Origin: Actinomycetota bacterium
Lineage (GTDB): Bacteria; Actinomycetota; Humimicrobiia; Humimicrobiales; Humimicrobiaceae
DNA: 46,088 nucleotides
Reading direction: 5' to 3'
Assembly: GCA_013202875.1 (NCBI GenBank)
Contig: JABMRD010000099.1
Location: forward strand, 1 to 46,088
Shown here: positions 18,370 through 26,933 of the stretch, in pieces
Numbering within the stretch: position 1 is the stretch's first letter
Layout: every line of letters begins with the position of its first letter
The notes under the pieces: model-generated
Database searches by the model: none
Told to the model about the DNA's origin: nothing
What the model saw: only the letters and a program-made list of their open reading frames with translations
Position numbers and translations under genes: made by a program

Positions 18370-18933
18370 ATGAAAACAATGAATACTGCCAATAAATATC
18401 CTGCCGTATTTTTAGATAGAGACGGAGTTGTCAATAAAGAAGTAGGATATATTACAAGTATAGAACAGGTGGAAATATATGATTTTGCAATTGAGGCAAT
18501 TAATATGTTTCATAATGCAGGCTGGAAAGTTATTATTATCACAAATCAGTCTGCTGTTGCAAGGGGAATGCTAACAGAAGCTAAACTGTATGAAATTCAC
18601 AAATATTTTATGGATTGTTTAAATGTAGATGATATTTTTTATTGTCCGCATTATCCTCCTATAGATGAGGAAATATACCCGTACAATATTTACTGCAATT
18701 GCAGAAAGCCTGCTCCCGGGATGATAATAGAAGCTGCAAAAAAACATAATATTGATTTAAAAAAATCCTATCTGGTGGGAGAAAGGGGAAGCGATATATT
18801 AACGGGAAAAAATGCACAAGTTTCAACAGTTTTAGTAAAGACAGGTTACGGAAGCGATTGGCTAGATAACAAAATAAAGCCTGACTATGTTTTTGAAAAT
18901 TTAAAGGAATTTGCATTATTTCTTTTTACATAG
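18370..18933 (+). CDS. gmhB: HAD-IIIA phosphatase, GmhB-like (heptose-bisphosphatase)
   Basis: 187 residues. HAD motif I FLDRDGVVN has the two aspartates at 16 and 18, motif II is ITNQS, and a zinc-binding insert carries CPHYPP near 92 and CNCRKP near 110, which is diagnostic of GmhB-type proteins. The family removes the 7-phosphate of heptose 1,7-bisphosphate, the step between the kinase and nucleotidyltransferase of the 5655 gene. Motif IV reads VGERGSD where GmhB proteins usually have VGDK, so the metal-ligand aspartate is glutamate. It sits at the end of the + strand block, convergent with block B. Confidence 0.85.
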   Translation: MKTMNTANKYPAVFLDRDGVVNKEVGYITSIEQVEIYDFAIEAINMFHNAGWKVIIITNQSAVARGMLTEAKLYEIHKYFMDCLNVDDIFYCPHYPPIDEEIYPYNIYCNCRKPAPGMIIEAAKKHNIDLKKSYLVGERGSDILTGKNAQVSTVLVKTGYGSDWLDNKIKPDYVFENLKEFALFLFT

Positions 18934-18985
18934 TATTAATTCTCTAAATTGAGCGCTAAAGTAACATTATTGATATATAAAAATT

Positions 18986-18998
18986 GGTCGAGCCGACC
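18986..18998. terminator. bidirectional terminator-like hairpin
   Basis: GGTCG-AGC-CGACC forms a GC-rich stem in an otherwise AT-rich 84-base gap between two convergent genes. T-rich tracts follow on both strands (CTTTATTTATT on +, AATTTTTAT on -). Position and shape fit a shared terminator for gmhB and the minus-strand operon. Confidence 0.55.
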
Positions 18999-19017
18999 GC
19001 TTTATTTATTAATATCA

Positions 19018-20406
19018 TTAAGTCTGCCTAAATCCTCGAAAAGATATATTACGCTTGATATACAAATTATATAACTGCTCATCAATTAAAATTCTTTTTT
19101 TATCATGGTAGTTTTGTAAAAGTATTTTATTAGCTTCCATTAGCGCTTCATAAAATTCATCATCTGTCATATTAGTAAAATTTACTGATAATAAATCTGA
19201 ATTTACATGTTTGTTTTCATAAAAATCTTCAACATCTTTCAATAAACCTCTCTCTATTGCATAATAATATAGTGCTGAACCCGGGTATGGTGTTACAGGT
19301 CTTATTGTACGCATCTGAGCCGCATCATCATATTTTAGTAAAAAATCTACTCCCTTCATAAGTGTTTCCTTTGTTTCTCCAATGTTTCCAAAAATTATAT
19401 TAAATCCTGGGCTTATTTGACTAGCCAGAGTAGCTTCTATTCCTTTTTTTATCTGATCCGTTGTGAGGCATTTGTTCATTTTTTTTAAAACTCTGTCATC
19501 ATAAGCTTCAATACCATAATTTATAAAAACACATCCTGCTTTTTTCATTATTTTCAATACTTCCGGTTTAGCATAATTCAGTCTACCGCTACAATCCCAT
19601 TTGATATTTAATTTGGCTTTTATTATATCTTCACATAAACCAATAATTCTTTGTTCTGAGGACATCAATAGTTCATCTGAAAAATTAATATAAGAAATTG
19701 AATACCGATTAATTAAATATTTTATTTCTTCAATTATTGCCTCATTACTTCTTGCTCTAAATCCCTGATCCATCCTGTAGCAAAAATTACATTTAAATTT
19801 ACATCCTCGACCTGATAAAACAGGCATTACAAAATCTTTATTTGTGCTGTGAGTCCATCTTATAAGACGGTAATATTGAATTGGGAATAATTCATATGCA
19901 GGCCAAGGAATCGAATCTATATCCTTTATTAAATCTCTTCTCTCATTTATTACTACTTTATCCCCATCTTTATAAGCGATACCCTTAATAGAAGATAAAC
20001 TTTTTCTATTACCTAAAGCATTTAACAACTCTATAATTGTCTCCTCACCTTCCCCTATTACGACTACGTCTGCTTCTGTCTTATTAAGGAAATATTCAGG
20101 CTCAGGAGAAGGTCCGTGACCGCCAAGAATAAAAAATGGCCTATGCTTAGACTTATTTATCGCATCTGAAATTTTTAAAGCTTTTCTATACTGATAATAG
20201 CCTCCAATAAAACTTAACCCAACTATGTCAAAAATATTTGAATTAAGATATTGTGTCAAATGCTCATCTGGGTAATGGTTTAAATCCTGATTATATATTG
20301 TTACTTCAAAATTATTCTTTAGAAGAACAGAAGATATATATGCTAATCCCTGAGGAAATGTATGAATATAAGAATCATTATCGTATACTATTAGGAGAAT
20401 TCTCAT
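19018..20406 (-). CDS. B12-binding-domain radical SAM protein
   Basis: 462 residues. The N-terminal ~125 residues form a B12-binding-type Rossmann domain (LGGHGPSPEP near 95, VVIGEGEET near 116). The radical SAM cluster motif is C202-x3-C206-x2-C209 in GRGCKFKCNFC, with a C-terminal extension after residue ~400. No DxHxxG histidine motif is evident in the B12 domain. Class B radical SAM enzymes do C- or P-methylations and ring rearrangements. Last gene of the minus-strand block, 28 bases after the SPASM-like radical SAM gene. Substrate is presumably a sugar intermediate of this block, by context. Confidence 0.8.
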   Translation of the reverse strand: MRILLIVYDNDSYIHTFPQGLAYISSVLLKNNFEVTIYNQDLNHYPDEHLTQYLNSNIFDIVGLSFIGGYYQYRKALKISDAINKSKHRPFFILGGHGPSPEPEYFLNKTEADVVVIGEGEETIIELLNALGNRKSLSSIKGIAYKDGDKVVINERRDLIKDIDSIPWPAYELFPIQYYRLIRWTHSTNKDFVMPVLSGRGCKFKCNFCYRMDQGFRARSNEAIIEEIKYLINRYSISYINFSDELLMSSEQRIIGLCEDIIKAKLNIKWDCSGRLNYAKPEVLKIMKKAGCVFINYGIEAYDDRVLKKMNKCLTTDQIKKGIEATLASQISPGFNIIFGNIGETKETLMKGVDFLLKYDDAAQMRTIRPVTPYPGSALYYYAIERGLLKDVEDFYENKHVNSDLLSVNFTNMTDDEFYEALMEANKILLQNYHDKKRILIDEQLYNLYIKRNISFRGFRQT

Positions 20407-20434
20407 TTTTTAAAACTTTCTGCGTGCTTCTTAG

Positions 20435-21277
20435 TTAAATATTATTTTTGGTATCAGCCAAATCAAATCCGGTTGGTACGCCCCAATAATGACAAAAAGA
20501 ACAAAGGGGAACTTTATTTCTTTGACCTAAAATGTGATAATTTTTCCATTCCAATCTTTTTTTGTCATTCCAAATTTCTAAAAGAGCCCTGTCATTTATA
20601 TTGCCAATTACTCCTAACTTTTTAGGATCAAGTCTGACACATATTGAAACATCCCCGTTTTTATTAATTGCAAGATGATTTAAAAAATCAAGACATATAC
20701 CTATTTCCGGTATAGTAGGTTTTAATTTTTTATAATTAAAGCTGCCAAGAGGTGAATGCAGAACTCTTCTTATAATTAAAATGTTTAGTTCTTTATATTT
20801 TTTATCATCAACCTCTCCAATAAGCCTTAGAGATGTAAAAGGCTTTTTACTGCCTTTTATTTTAAGAAATTTCTCAATAATCCGATATTGTTCTTTAGAT
20901 TCCTCATCATTTTCAAATACTGAAATAGATAATGTATCTAACTTATCAATTATCTCATCAGCTTTCTGAACTAAAAGTTTACCATTAGTAACAATATTGG
21001 TTATGTTTTTTTTAAATAAATCTAAGGCTTTTCCAAAATAAGGATAAAGAAGAGGCTCACCATTATTATGAAGCTGAACTACAATACCGGGCGGAACCTG
21101 CTCAGATATTTTCTTTACTAACTCAAAATCCATATCTCCGTATTTTAATGCAAGTTCAGGATATTCTCTGTCAATTTTCCTTCTTCCGCACATCCAGCAA
21201 TTTTTATTGCACCTATTTGTTAGCTCGATGTTTATGTTAATTAAACCAAAAACGTTATTATCCATAGTTATAACCAT
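20435..21277 (-). CDS. radical SAM protein with SPASM-like C-terminus
   Basis: 280 residues with the cluster-binding C23-x3-C27-x2-C30 (TNRCNKNCWMC) and further cysteines near the C-terminus (SICVRLD and PLCSFCHYWG) that could bind an auxiliary Fe-S cluster as in SPASM/twitch proteins. Its ATG overlaps the stop of the upstream methyltransferase (TAATG), so the two are coupled; a second in-frame ATG lies 4 codons further on. Members in glycan loci are sugar dehydrogenases, epimerases or deoxygenases; no specific reaction can be assigned here. Confidence 0.8.
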   Translation of the reverse strand: MVITMDNNVFGLININIELTNRCNKNCWMCGRRKIDREYPELALKYGDMDFELVKKISEQVPPGIVVQLHNNGEPLLYPYFGKALDLFKKNITNIVTNGKLLVQKADEIIDKLDTLSISVFENDEESKEQYRIIEKFLKIKGSKKPFTSLRLIGEVDDKKYKELNILIIRRVLHSPLGSFNYKKLKPTIPEIGICLDFLNHLAINKNGDVSICVRLDPKKLGVIGNINDRALLEIWNDKKRLEWKNYHILGQRNKVPLCSFCHYWGVPTGFDLADTKNNI

Positions 21278-21939
21278 TATTCTTTATAGCCAACCCCAAC
21301 TATCATTAATTCTCTTGACCACCTTAAAAATTTATTTTTTGTTCTTACAGAAATAAAAGGTGAAATAAGAGAACAAAATATATTTATCCATTTATGTTTC
21401 CAAACAAAAGGAAGTTGTCTAAATTTTTCTGCGCCTACATCTTTAAATTGGTACATTTTATAAATATCTTTTAAAGCAAACACTGTAAATGGTGTTCTGT
21501 GTGTGTAATCATCAAAATAAATTTTATAATTTGCTTCCCAATCGGGAACTAGCGTAATCAATATTCCACCTTTTTTTAGGACTCTGTATGCTTCTGAAAA
21601 AAATTTTTCAGGGTGATACAAATGCTCGATAAATGATTTTGAATATATTACATCAAAATAATTATCAGAAAATGGAATTCCATCCTTTTCAATATCTGCA
21701 ATTTTTATATTACAATCTTTAATAATTATTTTTGATTCTTCAGATATGTCTATTCCAAATACTTCCAATCCAAGCTTTTTAAACTCTATTAAAAAATCTC
21801 CTCTTCCGCATCCAGGTTCAAGAAATGTCTGCCCTTTTTTTAAATGAAACCTATCAAAAAGGTATTTTACTAAATGTTGAGGATAATCAGTCTTTGGTCT
21901 TTCAGATTCGTTATATATAGTACGAATATAGTTGTTCAT
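21277..21939 (-). CDS. class I SAM-dependent methyltransferase
   Basis: 220 residues. Motif I is EPGCGRG at 41-47, motif II GIDISEES, then YFDVIYSKSFIEHL and a VLKKGG segment, all standard for Methyltransf_11. The basic, aromatic C-terminal third may bind the acceptor. Stop overlaps the start of the radical SAM gene. It is one of two methyltransferases of this block; they are not obvious duplicates of each other. Confidence 0.75.
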   Translation of the reverse strand: MNNYIRTIYNESERPKTDYPQHLVKYLFDRFHLKKGQTFLEPGCGRGDFLIEFKKLGLEVFGIDISEESKIIIKDCNIKIADIEKDGIPFSDNYFDVIYSKSFIEHLYHPEKFFSEAYRVLKKGGILITLVPDWEANYKIYFDDYTHRTPFTVFALKDIYKMYQFKDVGAEKFRQLPFVWKHKWINIFCSLISPFISVRTKNKFLRWSRELMIVGVGYKE

Positions 21940-22058
21940 AATAATTTTTTTAATATCTTAAACCACTTTATTTTCAATAATATTCCTTACCCAAATCATT
22001 TCTTAACTTTTTAGTTAATATTTTTTTATTTTTTATTCTACAAATTTGGCAATTAATT

Positions 22059-22883
22059 TTATTTTCTTGCCAAGACGATATATTCACCTAAAACCTGTTT
22101 TTCATTATCTGACCATCTATTAAAAATATTTACATTTTTAAATTTATTTATTCTCAATAATTCCTTTATTATATTTTTGCTATAAGGTTTTAATATATTG
22201 CAAAAATATGATTTATTTTTATTCTTTCTTTCTATAAAAGTTTTTTCCCACACAATATTTTTTTGTTTATCAAGAGTAATATTATATAATCCATATTTAA
22301 AAGGGTCGCTTTTAGGAAATTGTTCCCATATTTTAAGTTCTTTATTTTCTGCTAAATTTATTAATTTAAGGATATTTATAAAATCCCATAATTCAATAAG
22401 AAAATACCCTCCTTTTTTTAACATTTTATATATTTTTTTTAGTAATAAGCTCTCAGCATTTCTTTTCAAAGGTGATATTAATTGTAATACAATATCAACA
22501 GCAATAATCAAATCTAATTCTTTGTGAACCAAATTAGAGGATAAGAAATCTTCATTATAATTAACTACTTTTTTTGAATTCACATAGTCTTTAAGCTTCT
22601 CGGCAAAATTAAACCTAGATTTACTAATTTCATAACCATATCCTCCATTAGTAATTAAATTTTCTTTTTCTAATCTATAAAGTAATTTACTATTTCCAGA
22701 CCCAATTTCTAATACTCTTCCATTCCATTGATTATTAATAATATATTTATTTATAAAATTTATGTGTTTAGTACAGCCACTAAGTTTTTTATTACAATAA
22801 TTTATAAAGCTATTTTCATTAAACCTATCTAAATTTTCTACATCGTCATAAGCTGTTAAATTAATATGCTTTATTTCAATCAT
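22059..22883 (-). CDS. class I SAM-dependent methyltransferase-like protein
   Basis: 274 residues. Motif I is EIGSGN (59-64), where serine replaces the more common cysteine or glycine, followed by YGYEISKSR and DLIIAVDIVLQL, then a KMLKKGGYFLIE strand. The overall order fits a class I methyltransferase. It is notably AT-rich with many lysines and asparagines. It overlaps the upstream VOC gene by 4 bases, and 119 bases of AT-rich DNA without a recognisable signal follow it. Confidence 0.65.
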   Translation of the reverse strand: MIEIKHINLTAYDDVENLDRFNENSFINYCNKKLSGCTKHINFINKYIINNQWNGRVLEIGSGNSKLLYRLEKENLITNGGYGYEISKSRFNFAEKLKDYVNSKKVVNYNEDFLSSNLVHKELDLIIAVDIVLQLISPLKRNAESLLLKKIYKMLKKGGYFLIELWDFINILKLINLAENKELKIWEQFPKSDPFKYGLYNITLDKQKNIVWEKTFIERKNKNKSYFCNILKPYSKNIIKELLRINKFKNVNIFNRWSDNEKQVLGEYIVLARK

Positions 22884-23320
22884 TTTATTATTTCTTCAAC
22901 AATTTCAATTAATATACCGTCTGGATCATGAGCATATAATACTTTTACTTTTCCATCTGATGAAATTAATGGTTCACTGTTACAGAAAAGATTTCTTTTT
23001 AATAATTCTTCGTATACTTCATTAATATCCTTTACTTTAAAAGCAATATGTAAGCTGCTAAGTATATTTGGCTTTGATATAACATGAGAACTTAAGTCAC
23101 TCTGAACAATATATTCAATTAATTCCAGTATGTTGCTATTATTATCTGTTAATTTAGCCCACTCAACCTCTGCTCCATCTATTCCGGTAAGTTTTTCGAT
23201 ATATTTTCCTTTTTCAATCCTTCTGTTAACCAATTGAAAATTAAAAACTTGTTCATAAAATTTAATAGATTGTTCAAGATTTTTTACTACTAATCCAATA
23301 TGTCTAATTATGCCCTCCAT
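22880..23320 (-). CDS. VOC (glyoxalase/bleomycin-resistance fold) protein
   Basis: 146 residues with two beta-alpha-beta modules. Candidate metal ligands sit at the four expected places: H7 (RHIGLVV), E66 or E69 (ILELIEY), H91 (LHIAFKV) and E139 (ILIEIVEE), so a metal-dependent lyase, isomerase or epimerase is plausible. VOC proteins are not a standard part of nonulosonate pathways. Coupled to the downstream methyltransferase and only 3 bases from the aminotransferase, so it probably acts on the same intermediate. Confidence 0.75.
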   Translation of the reverse strand: MEGIIRHIGLVVKNLEQSIKFYEQVFNFQLVNRRIEKGKYIEKLTGIDGAEVEWAKLTDNNSNILELIEYIVQSDLSSHVISKPNILSSLHIAFKVKDINEVYEELLKRNLFCNSEPLISSDGKVKVLYAHDPDGILIEIVEEIIK

Positions 23321-23323
23321 TTA

Positions 23324-24709
23324 TTAATTACAACCTTCTATTGCTTCATATATTGACGATTCTAGTACCTCAAGTCCTTCAAGCATTGCTTCTTTATTAA
23401 TTACTAAGGGCGGTGCTAGTTTAATAGACTCTCTACCTGTATGTACTACGAGAAGCCCTTTTTGCATTGCATTTTCACAAATTCTATTGCATAAGCTGCT
23501 CAGCGGATTACCAAATTTGTCCATAAATATTAATGCTGCTACTAGACCTCTACCGGTTTCATATGCAATATAATCAGAGTATTTATTTTTTATTCTTTTT
23601 AATTCTTTATGGAAAATAACTCCCAATTCTTTCGAATTCTTAATTAAACCGTCATTTAATAATACCTCTAAATTTGCTTTACCTGCTGCGCAGACTAATG
23701 GGTTTGCAGAATGAGTAGAGCTCATTGAACCAATTTCAGGCAAATCCATTAACTCACTTCTTCCCAATACAATTGCTAAAGGAAAACCTGAACTTGCACC
23801 TTTTCCCAGTGCAAGCATATCAGGTTCAACATCATAATGCATATAGCCAAAAAGCTTTCCTGTTCTTCCAAAGCCAGCTTGCATTTCATCAAAAGTAACT
23901 AAAATATCAAATCTTTTAGCAAATTCAACAATTGACTTTACAAATTGTTCAGGATAAAAAATAGCACCCCACCCTTGAAATGTTTCTAAAATAAAACCGC
24001 AAATATCAGTTTCAGGATTTATCTTCTTCTCCAGTAAGAGTTTTTCCATATTTAAGTTGAAGTAATATGAAGGATTTTCAATAGCTTCTTTTCTCCACGG
24101 ATATGGAAAAGGTAAATGATAAATATTTGGGTCAAGATATCCTATCCATTCTTTTTGAACAGGATTATAACTCATCATCTGTGCTCCAAGAGTTCTTCCG
24201 TGCCAATTTCCTTCAAAAGCAATAATCCCGGGTTTCTTCTTACCCTTTTTATTTCCATACATTCTAATTAATTTTAAACAAGCTTCTATTGCTTCAGTCC
24301 CCGCTGATACTAAATAAGCTTTTTCAAATTGCTTAGGGGTATTTTCTATTAAATACATAAGATATTCTGCTCGTTCCTCTGATGCATAAGTGTATGTATT
24401 TAGAAGTGGCTTATTTATAAGATTTCTGATTGAATCAATAATCTTTTTATTTGAATGACCTGCATTTGCAACAAATATTGTGCTCGTAAAATCAATCCAA
24501 ACATTACCCCATTTATCGTAAACTTGAAATCCTACAGCTTTATCCCATACAACAGGCAATTGACCATGCATTGATACAGACTCATACTTATCAAGTTTTT
24601 GAAATATTTCAATACTTTTAGGAACAGGCAACTTTGTAACAATTTTTCTATATTTAGTATCAATTTTCGGAACATCTTTAGGCTCCATATTAAATTTAAA
24701 CCCGGACAT
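23324..24709 (-). CDS. class III PLP-dependent aminotransferase
   Basis: 461 residues, fold type I class III (ornithine/GABA aminotransferase family). The PLP lysine is K303 in ALGKGASSGFP, preceded by TFDEMQAGFGRTG carrying the aspartate that contacts the pyridine nitrogen; SAGTEAIEACLK is the cofactor phosphate loop. It would transfer an amino group to an aldehyde or ketone, here probably a terminal carbon of a sugar acid. Six bases separate it from the NeuA-like gene, so it belongs to the same operon. Confidence 0.8.
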   Translation of the reverse strand: MSGFKFNMEPKDVPKIDTKYRKIVTKLPVPKSIEIFQKLDKYESVSMHGQLPVVWDKAVGFQVYDKWGNVWIDFTSTIFVANAGHSNKKIIDSIRNLINKPLLNTYTYASEERAEYLMYLIENTPKQFEKAYLVSAGTEAIEACLKLIRMYGNKKGKKKPGIIAFEGNWHGRTLGAQMMSYNPVQKEWIGYLDPNIYHLPFPYPWRKEAIENPSYYFNLNMEKLLLEKKINPETDICGFILETFQGWGAIFYPEQFVKSIVEFAKRFDILVTFDEMQAGFGRTGKLFGYMHYDVEPDMLALGKGASSGFPLAIVLGRSELMDLPEIGSMSSTHSANPLVCAAGKANLEVLLNDGLIKNSKELGVIFHKELKRIKNKYSDYIAYETGRGLVAALIFMDKFGNPLSSLCNRICENAMQKGLLVVHTGRESIKLAPPLVINKEAMLEGLEVLESSIYEAIEGCN

Positions 24710-24714
24710 ATAGT

Positions 24715-25455
24715 TTAATCCTTAAAATTCTGTTTTAAATATTCTAATATCCTATAATTCTTTTTTTTTAGTTCATATTCTAAAATCTCAAACTCTTCAA
24801 ATGTATCAACTTCAATGCAAAAAGGAGAGATGTAACCTATCATTTTTTCGCCATGAATTAAACCTGTTTGCTGAATAAACGAAGTTTTAAGAACATCAAC
24901 ATATCCATCTGGAATATAAACATCAGGAAATTCCTGCCTTGGTGCATTTAGCTGCTCATTAGATAAATTACTCACCATGCCTTTAAAGTAACCATTAATA
25001 TCCAGTATGAACCATTTAAATGGAGATTCAGATACCTTATGTGCAGACCTTAAACAATCAGCAGTATTATTTATTAGAATCCTTTTTATTGCATCATCTA
25101 TAACATCTGCATCTCTTAATGGCGTAGTCGGTCTTAAATGAACCCAATATTCAGGCGAAATACCTTCATTTTTTATAAACCAATCAATAGCATGAATCAT
25201 AAAATCACTATCTTTTGAATTATCTTTAGCTATCGATGAAGGCCTTAAAAAAGGCACTTCTGCTCCATATTTTAAAGCTATTTCTGCAATTTCTTCTGAA
25301 TCAGTAGAAACTATAATTCTTTCAATTAAACTAGAGAGCTTAGCAGCAATAATAGAATATGCTATTAAAGGATAACCGCCTAAATATTTTATATTTTTTT
25401 TGGGGATTCCTTTTGATCCTCCTCTGGCAGGAATAATTGCATAAATACTTTTCAT
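24715..25455 (-). CDS. CMP-nonulosonate cytidylyltransferase (NeuA-like)
   Basis: 246 residues. The N-terminal nucleotide-binding motif IPARGGSKGIPKKN (8-21) is the hallmark of CMP-sialate/CMP-Kdo synthetases, with HLRPTTPLRD in mid-protein as in NeuA proteins. Activates a nonulosonic or ulosonic acid with CTP. The pairing with the NeuB-like synthase just upstream, 37 bases away, makes a 3-deoxy-2-keto acid substrate likely. It is distinct from the PseF-like enzyme at 32593. Confidence 0.85.
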   Translation of the reverse strand: MKSIYAIIPARGGSKGIPKKNIKYLGGYPLIAYSIIAAKLSSLIERIIVSTDSEEIAEIALKYGAEVPFLRPSSIAKDNSKDSDFMIHAIDWFIKNEGISPEYWVHLRPTTPLRDADVIDDAIKRILINNTADCLRSAHKVSESPFKWFILDINGYFKGMVSNLSNEQLNAPRQEFPDVYIPDGYVDVLKTSFIQQTGLIHGEKMIGYISPFCIEVDTFEEFEILEYELKKKNYRILEYLKQNFKD

Positions 25456-25492
25456 ATATTTTAAAAATTATTAATTTTCTTAAATTACAATA

Positions 25493-26341
25493 TCATTCAT
25501 TTGCTTCTATTTTTATATGTGCCCGCAATTTTTTTGCAATAGGAATTTCCTTTTCAATTATGCCTATTTTACCATCACCCATTGCTTTCTCAATTTTTCT
25601 AATAGCTCCTACAAGCTGTCTCAGCCCCATAGGCTCTACTGATGCAGGTTGGTCTGATCCATACATGGATCTATCTAAAGTGATATGTCTTTCCAAAGAT
25701 GTTATACCTAAAGCTGCAGCAGCATAAGATACAGCAAGACCTGTTTCATGGCCACTGTAACCTATATTACATTTATATCTATCTCTTAAGGTTATAATGC
25801 AATTTAAGTTTGCATCTTCATCTTCCATCGGATAAGTTGATACACAATGCATGAGTTCAAAAGGACAATTAGCTTTTTTAAAGATATCAACTGCTATATC
25901 AATATCTACTATATTAGACATACCGGTTGAAATAAATGTATGCTTGCCCTCTGAAGCTACCTCTTTCAAAAACGCAATATCTACAATCATAGCTGAAGCA
26001 ATTTTATTGTATTTTAAATTAAATTGTCTTAGAAATCTTTTACTTTCAATATCCCATGCTGATGCAAACCATTCTATGCCGATTTCTTTACAGTATCTAT
26101 CAATTTCTTTATATTGGTCTATATTGAATTCTAATCCTAGCTTTTGTTGGCGCTGCGTTGTTCCCCAGGGACTCTCACGAGGGGAGTCAAGGAGTTCTTT
26201 TGAATAAATAAGTTCAACTGTTCTTTTTTGAAATTTTACTGCGTCACATCCTGCGTCTTTTGCAACATTAATTAGGTTCTTTGCTATATCTATATCTCCA
26301 TTATGATTAATTCCAATTTCCGTTATGATATAAATTTTCAT
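25493..26341 (-). CDS. NeuB-family nonulosonate synthase, short form without SAF domain
   Basis: 282 residues covering only the TIM-barrel domain: ITEIGINHNGD (6-16), AVKFQKRT, ISTGMSN, HCVSTYP, GYSGHE and LERHITLD. These are the PEP- and metal-binding landmarks of the sialic acid synthase family. Family members such as NeuB, LegI and PseI are about 335-350 residues because of a C-terminal SAF (antifreeze-like) domain that caps the partner active site; here the protein stops soon after the barrel. The PseI at 36354 in the same window keeps it. It condenses PEP with an aldose; the aldose is unknown. Starts 1 base after the GmhA-like gene. Confidence 0.85.
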   Translation of the reverse strand: MKIYIITEIGINHNGDIDIAKNLINVAKDAGCDAVKFQKRTVELIYSKELLDSPRESPWGTTQRQQKLGLEFNIDQYKEIDRYCKEIGIEWFASAWDIESKRFLRQFNLKYNKIASAMIVDIAFLKEVASEGKHTFISTGMSNIVDIDIAVDIFKKANCPFELMHCVSTYPMEDEDANLNCIITLRDRYKCNIGYSGHETGLAVSYAAAALGITSLERHITLDRSMYGSDQPASVEPMGLRQLVGAIRKIEKAMGDGKIGIIEKEIPIAKKLRAHIKIEANE

Positions 26342-26342
26342 T

Positions 26343-26933
26343 TTAATTTACCTCCTTGGCAAATAGTCTTTTTTCAACAAATTCACAAATAATATGAAAT
26401 ATTAAAATATGCATTTCCTGTATTCGAGGTGTAAGTTTTGAGGGGACACATAAACAATAATCTGAAATATCCTTTAATTTATTTATTTCATTATTACCGG
26501 TAAAACCTATAGTTATCATTTTTAATTCTTTAGCAGTTTCAATAGCTCTTATGATATTTTTCGAATTTCCGGTAGTTGAAATTGCAATTAATATGTCATC
26601 TTTCTTACCTTTTGCCTCGATTTGCCTGGAAAAAACTTTGTCAAAATCGTAATCATTAGAAATAGCTGTCAAACTGGATGTATTTACAGTCAGTGCTTCT
26701 GCATTTAAAGCTTTTCTTTCAATTAAAAATCTATTTACAAACTCGGCAGCTATATGTTGAGCATCGGCTGCACTACCTCCATTTCCGCATATAAGAACTT
26801 TTTTATCTTGTTTAAAACAATCATGAATTAAATTAATAACTTCTATAATTTGATCAATTAGGAAGCTATTATTTAAAATAACATCAATTAAATTCTTATG
26901 TTCAACTAATAATTTTTTTGTATCATTTTTCAT
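26343..26933 (-). CDS. SIS-domain phosphoheptose isomerase, GmhA-like
   Basis: 196 residues with GNGGSAADAQHIAAEFVNRF from residue 50, close to canonical GmhA, including the DAQH segment and the conserved glutamate of AAE. STTGNSKNI provides the second phosphate contact. It would isomerise sedoheptulose 7-phosphate. First gene of the nine-gene minus-strand run, directly ahead of the NeuB-like synthase, so a heptose-derived aldose is a possible substrate for that synthase. It is not a duplicate of the SIS gene at 7184: the two share only the general family pattern. Confidence 0.8.
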   Translation of the reverse strand: MKNDTKKLLVEHKNLIDVILNNSFLIDQIIEVINLIHDCFKQDKKVLICGNGGSAADAQHIAAEFVNRFLIERKALNAEALTVNTSSLTAISNDYDFDKVFSRQIEAKGKKDDILIAISTTGNSKNIIRAIETAKELKMITIGFTGNNEINKLKDISDYCLCVPSKLTPRIQEMHILIFHIICEFVEKRLFAKEVN

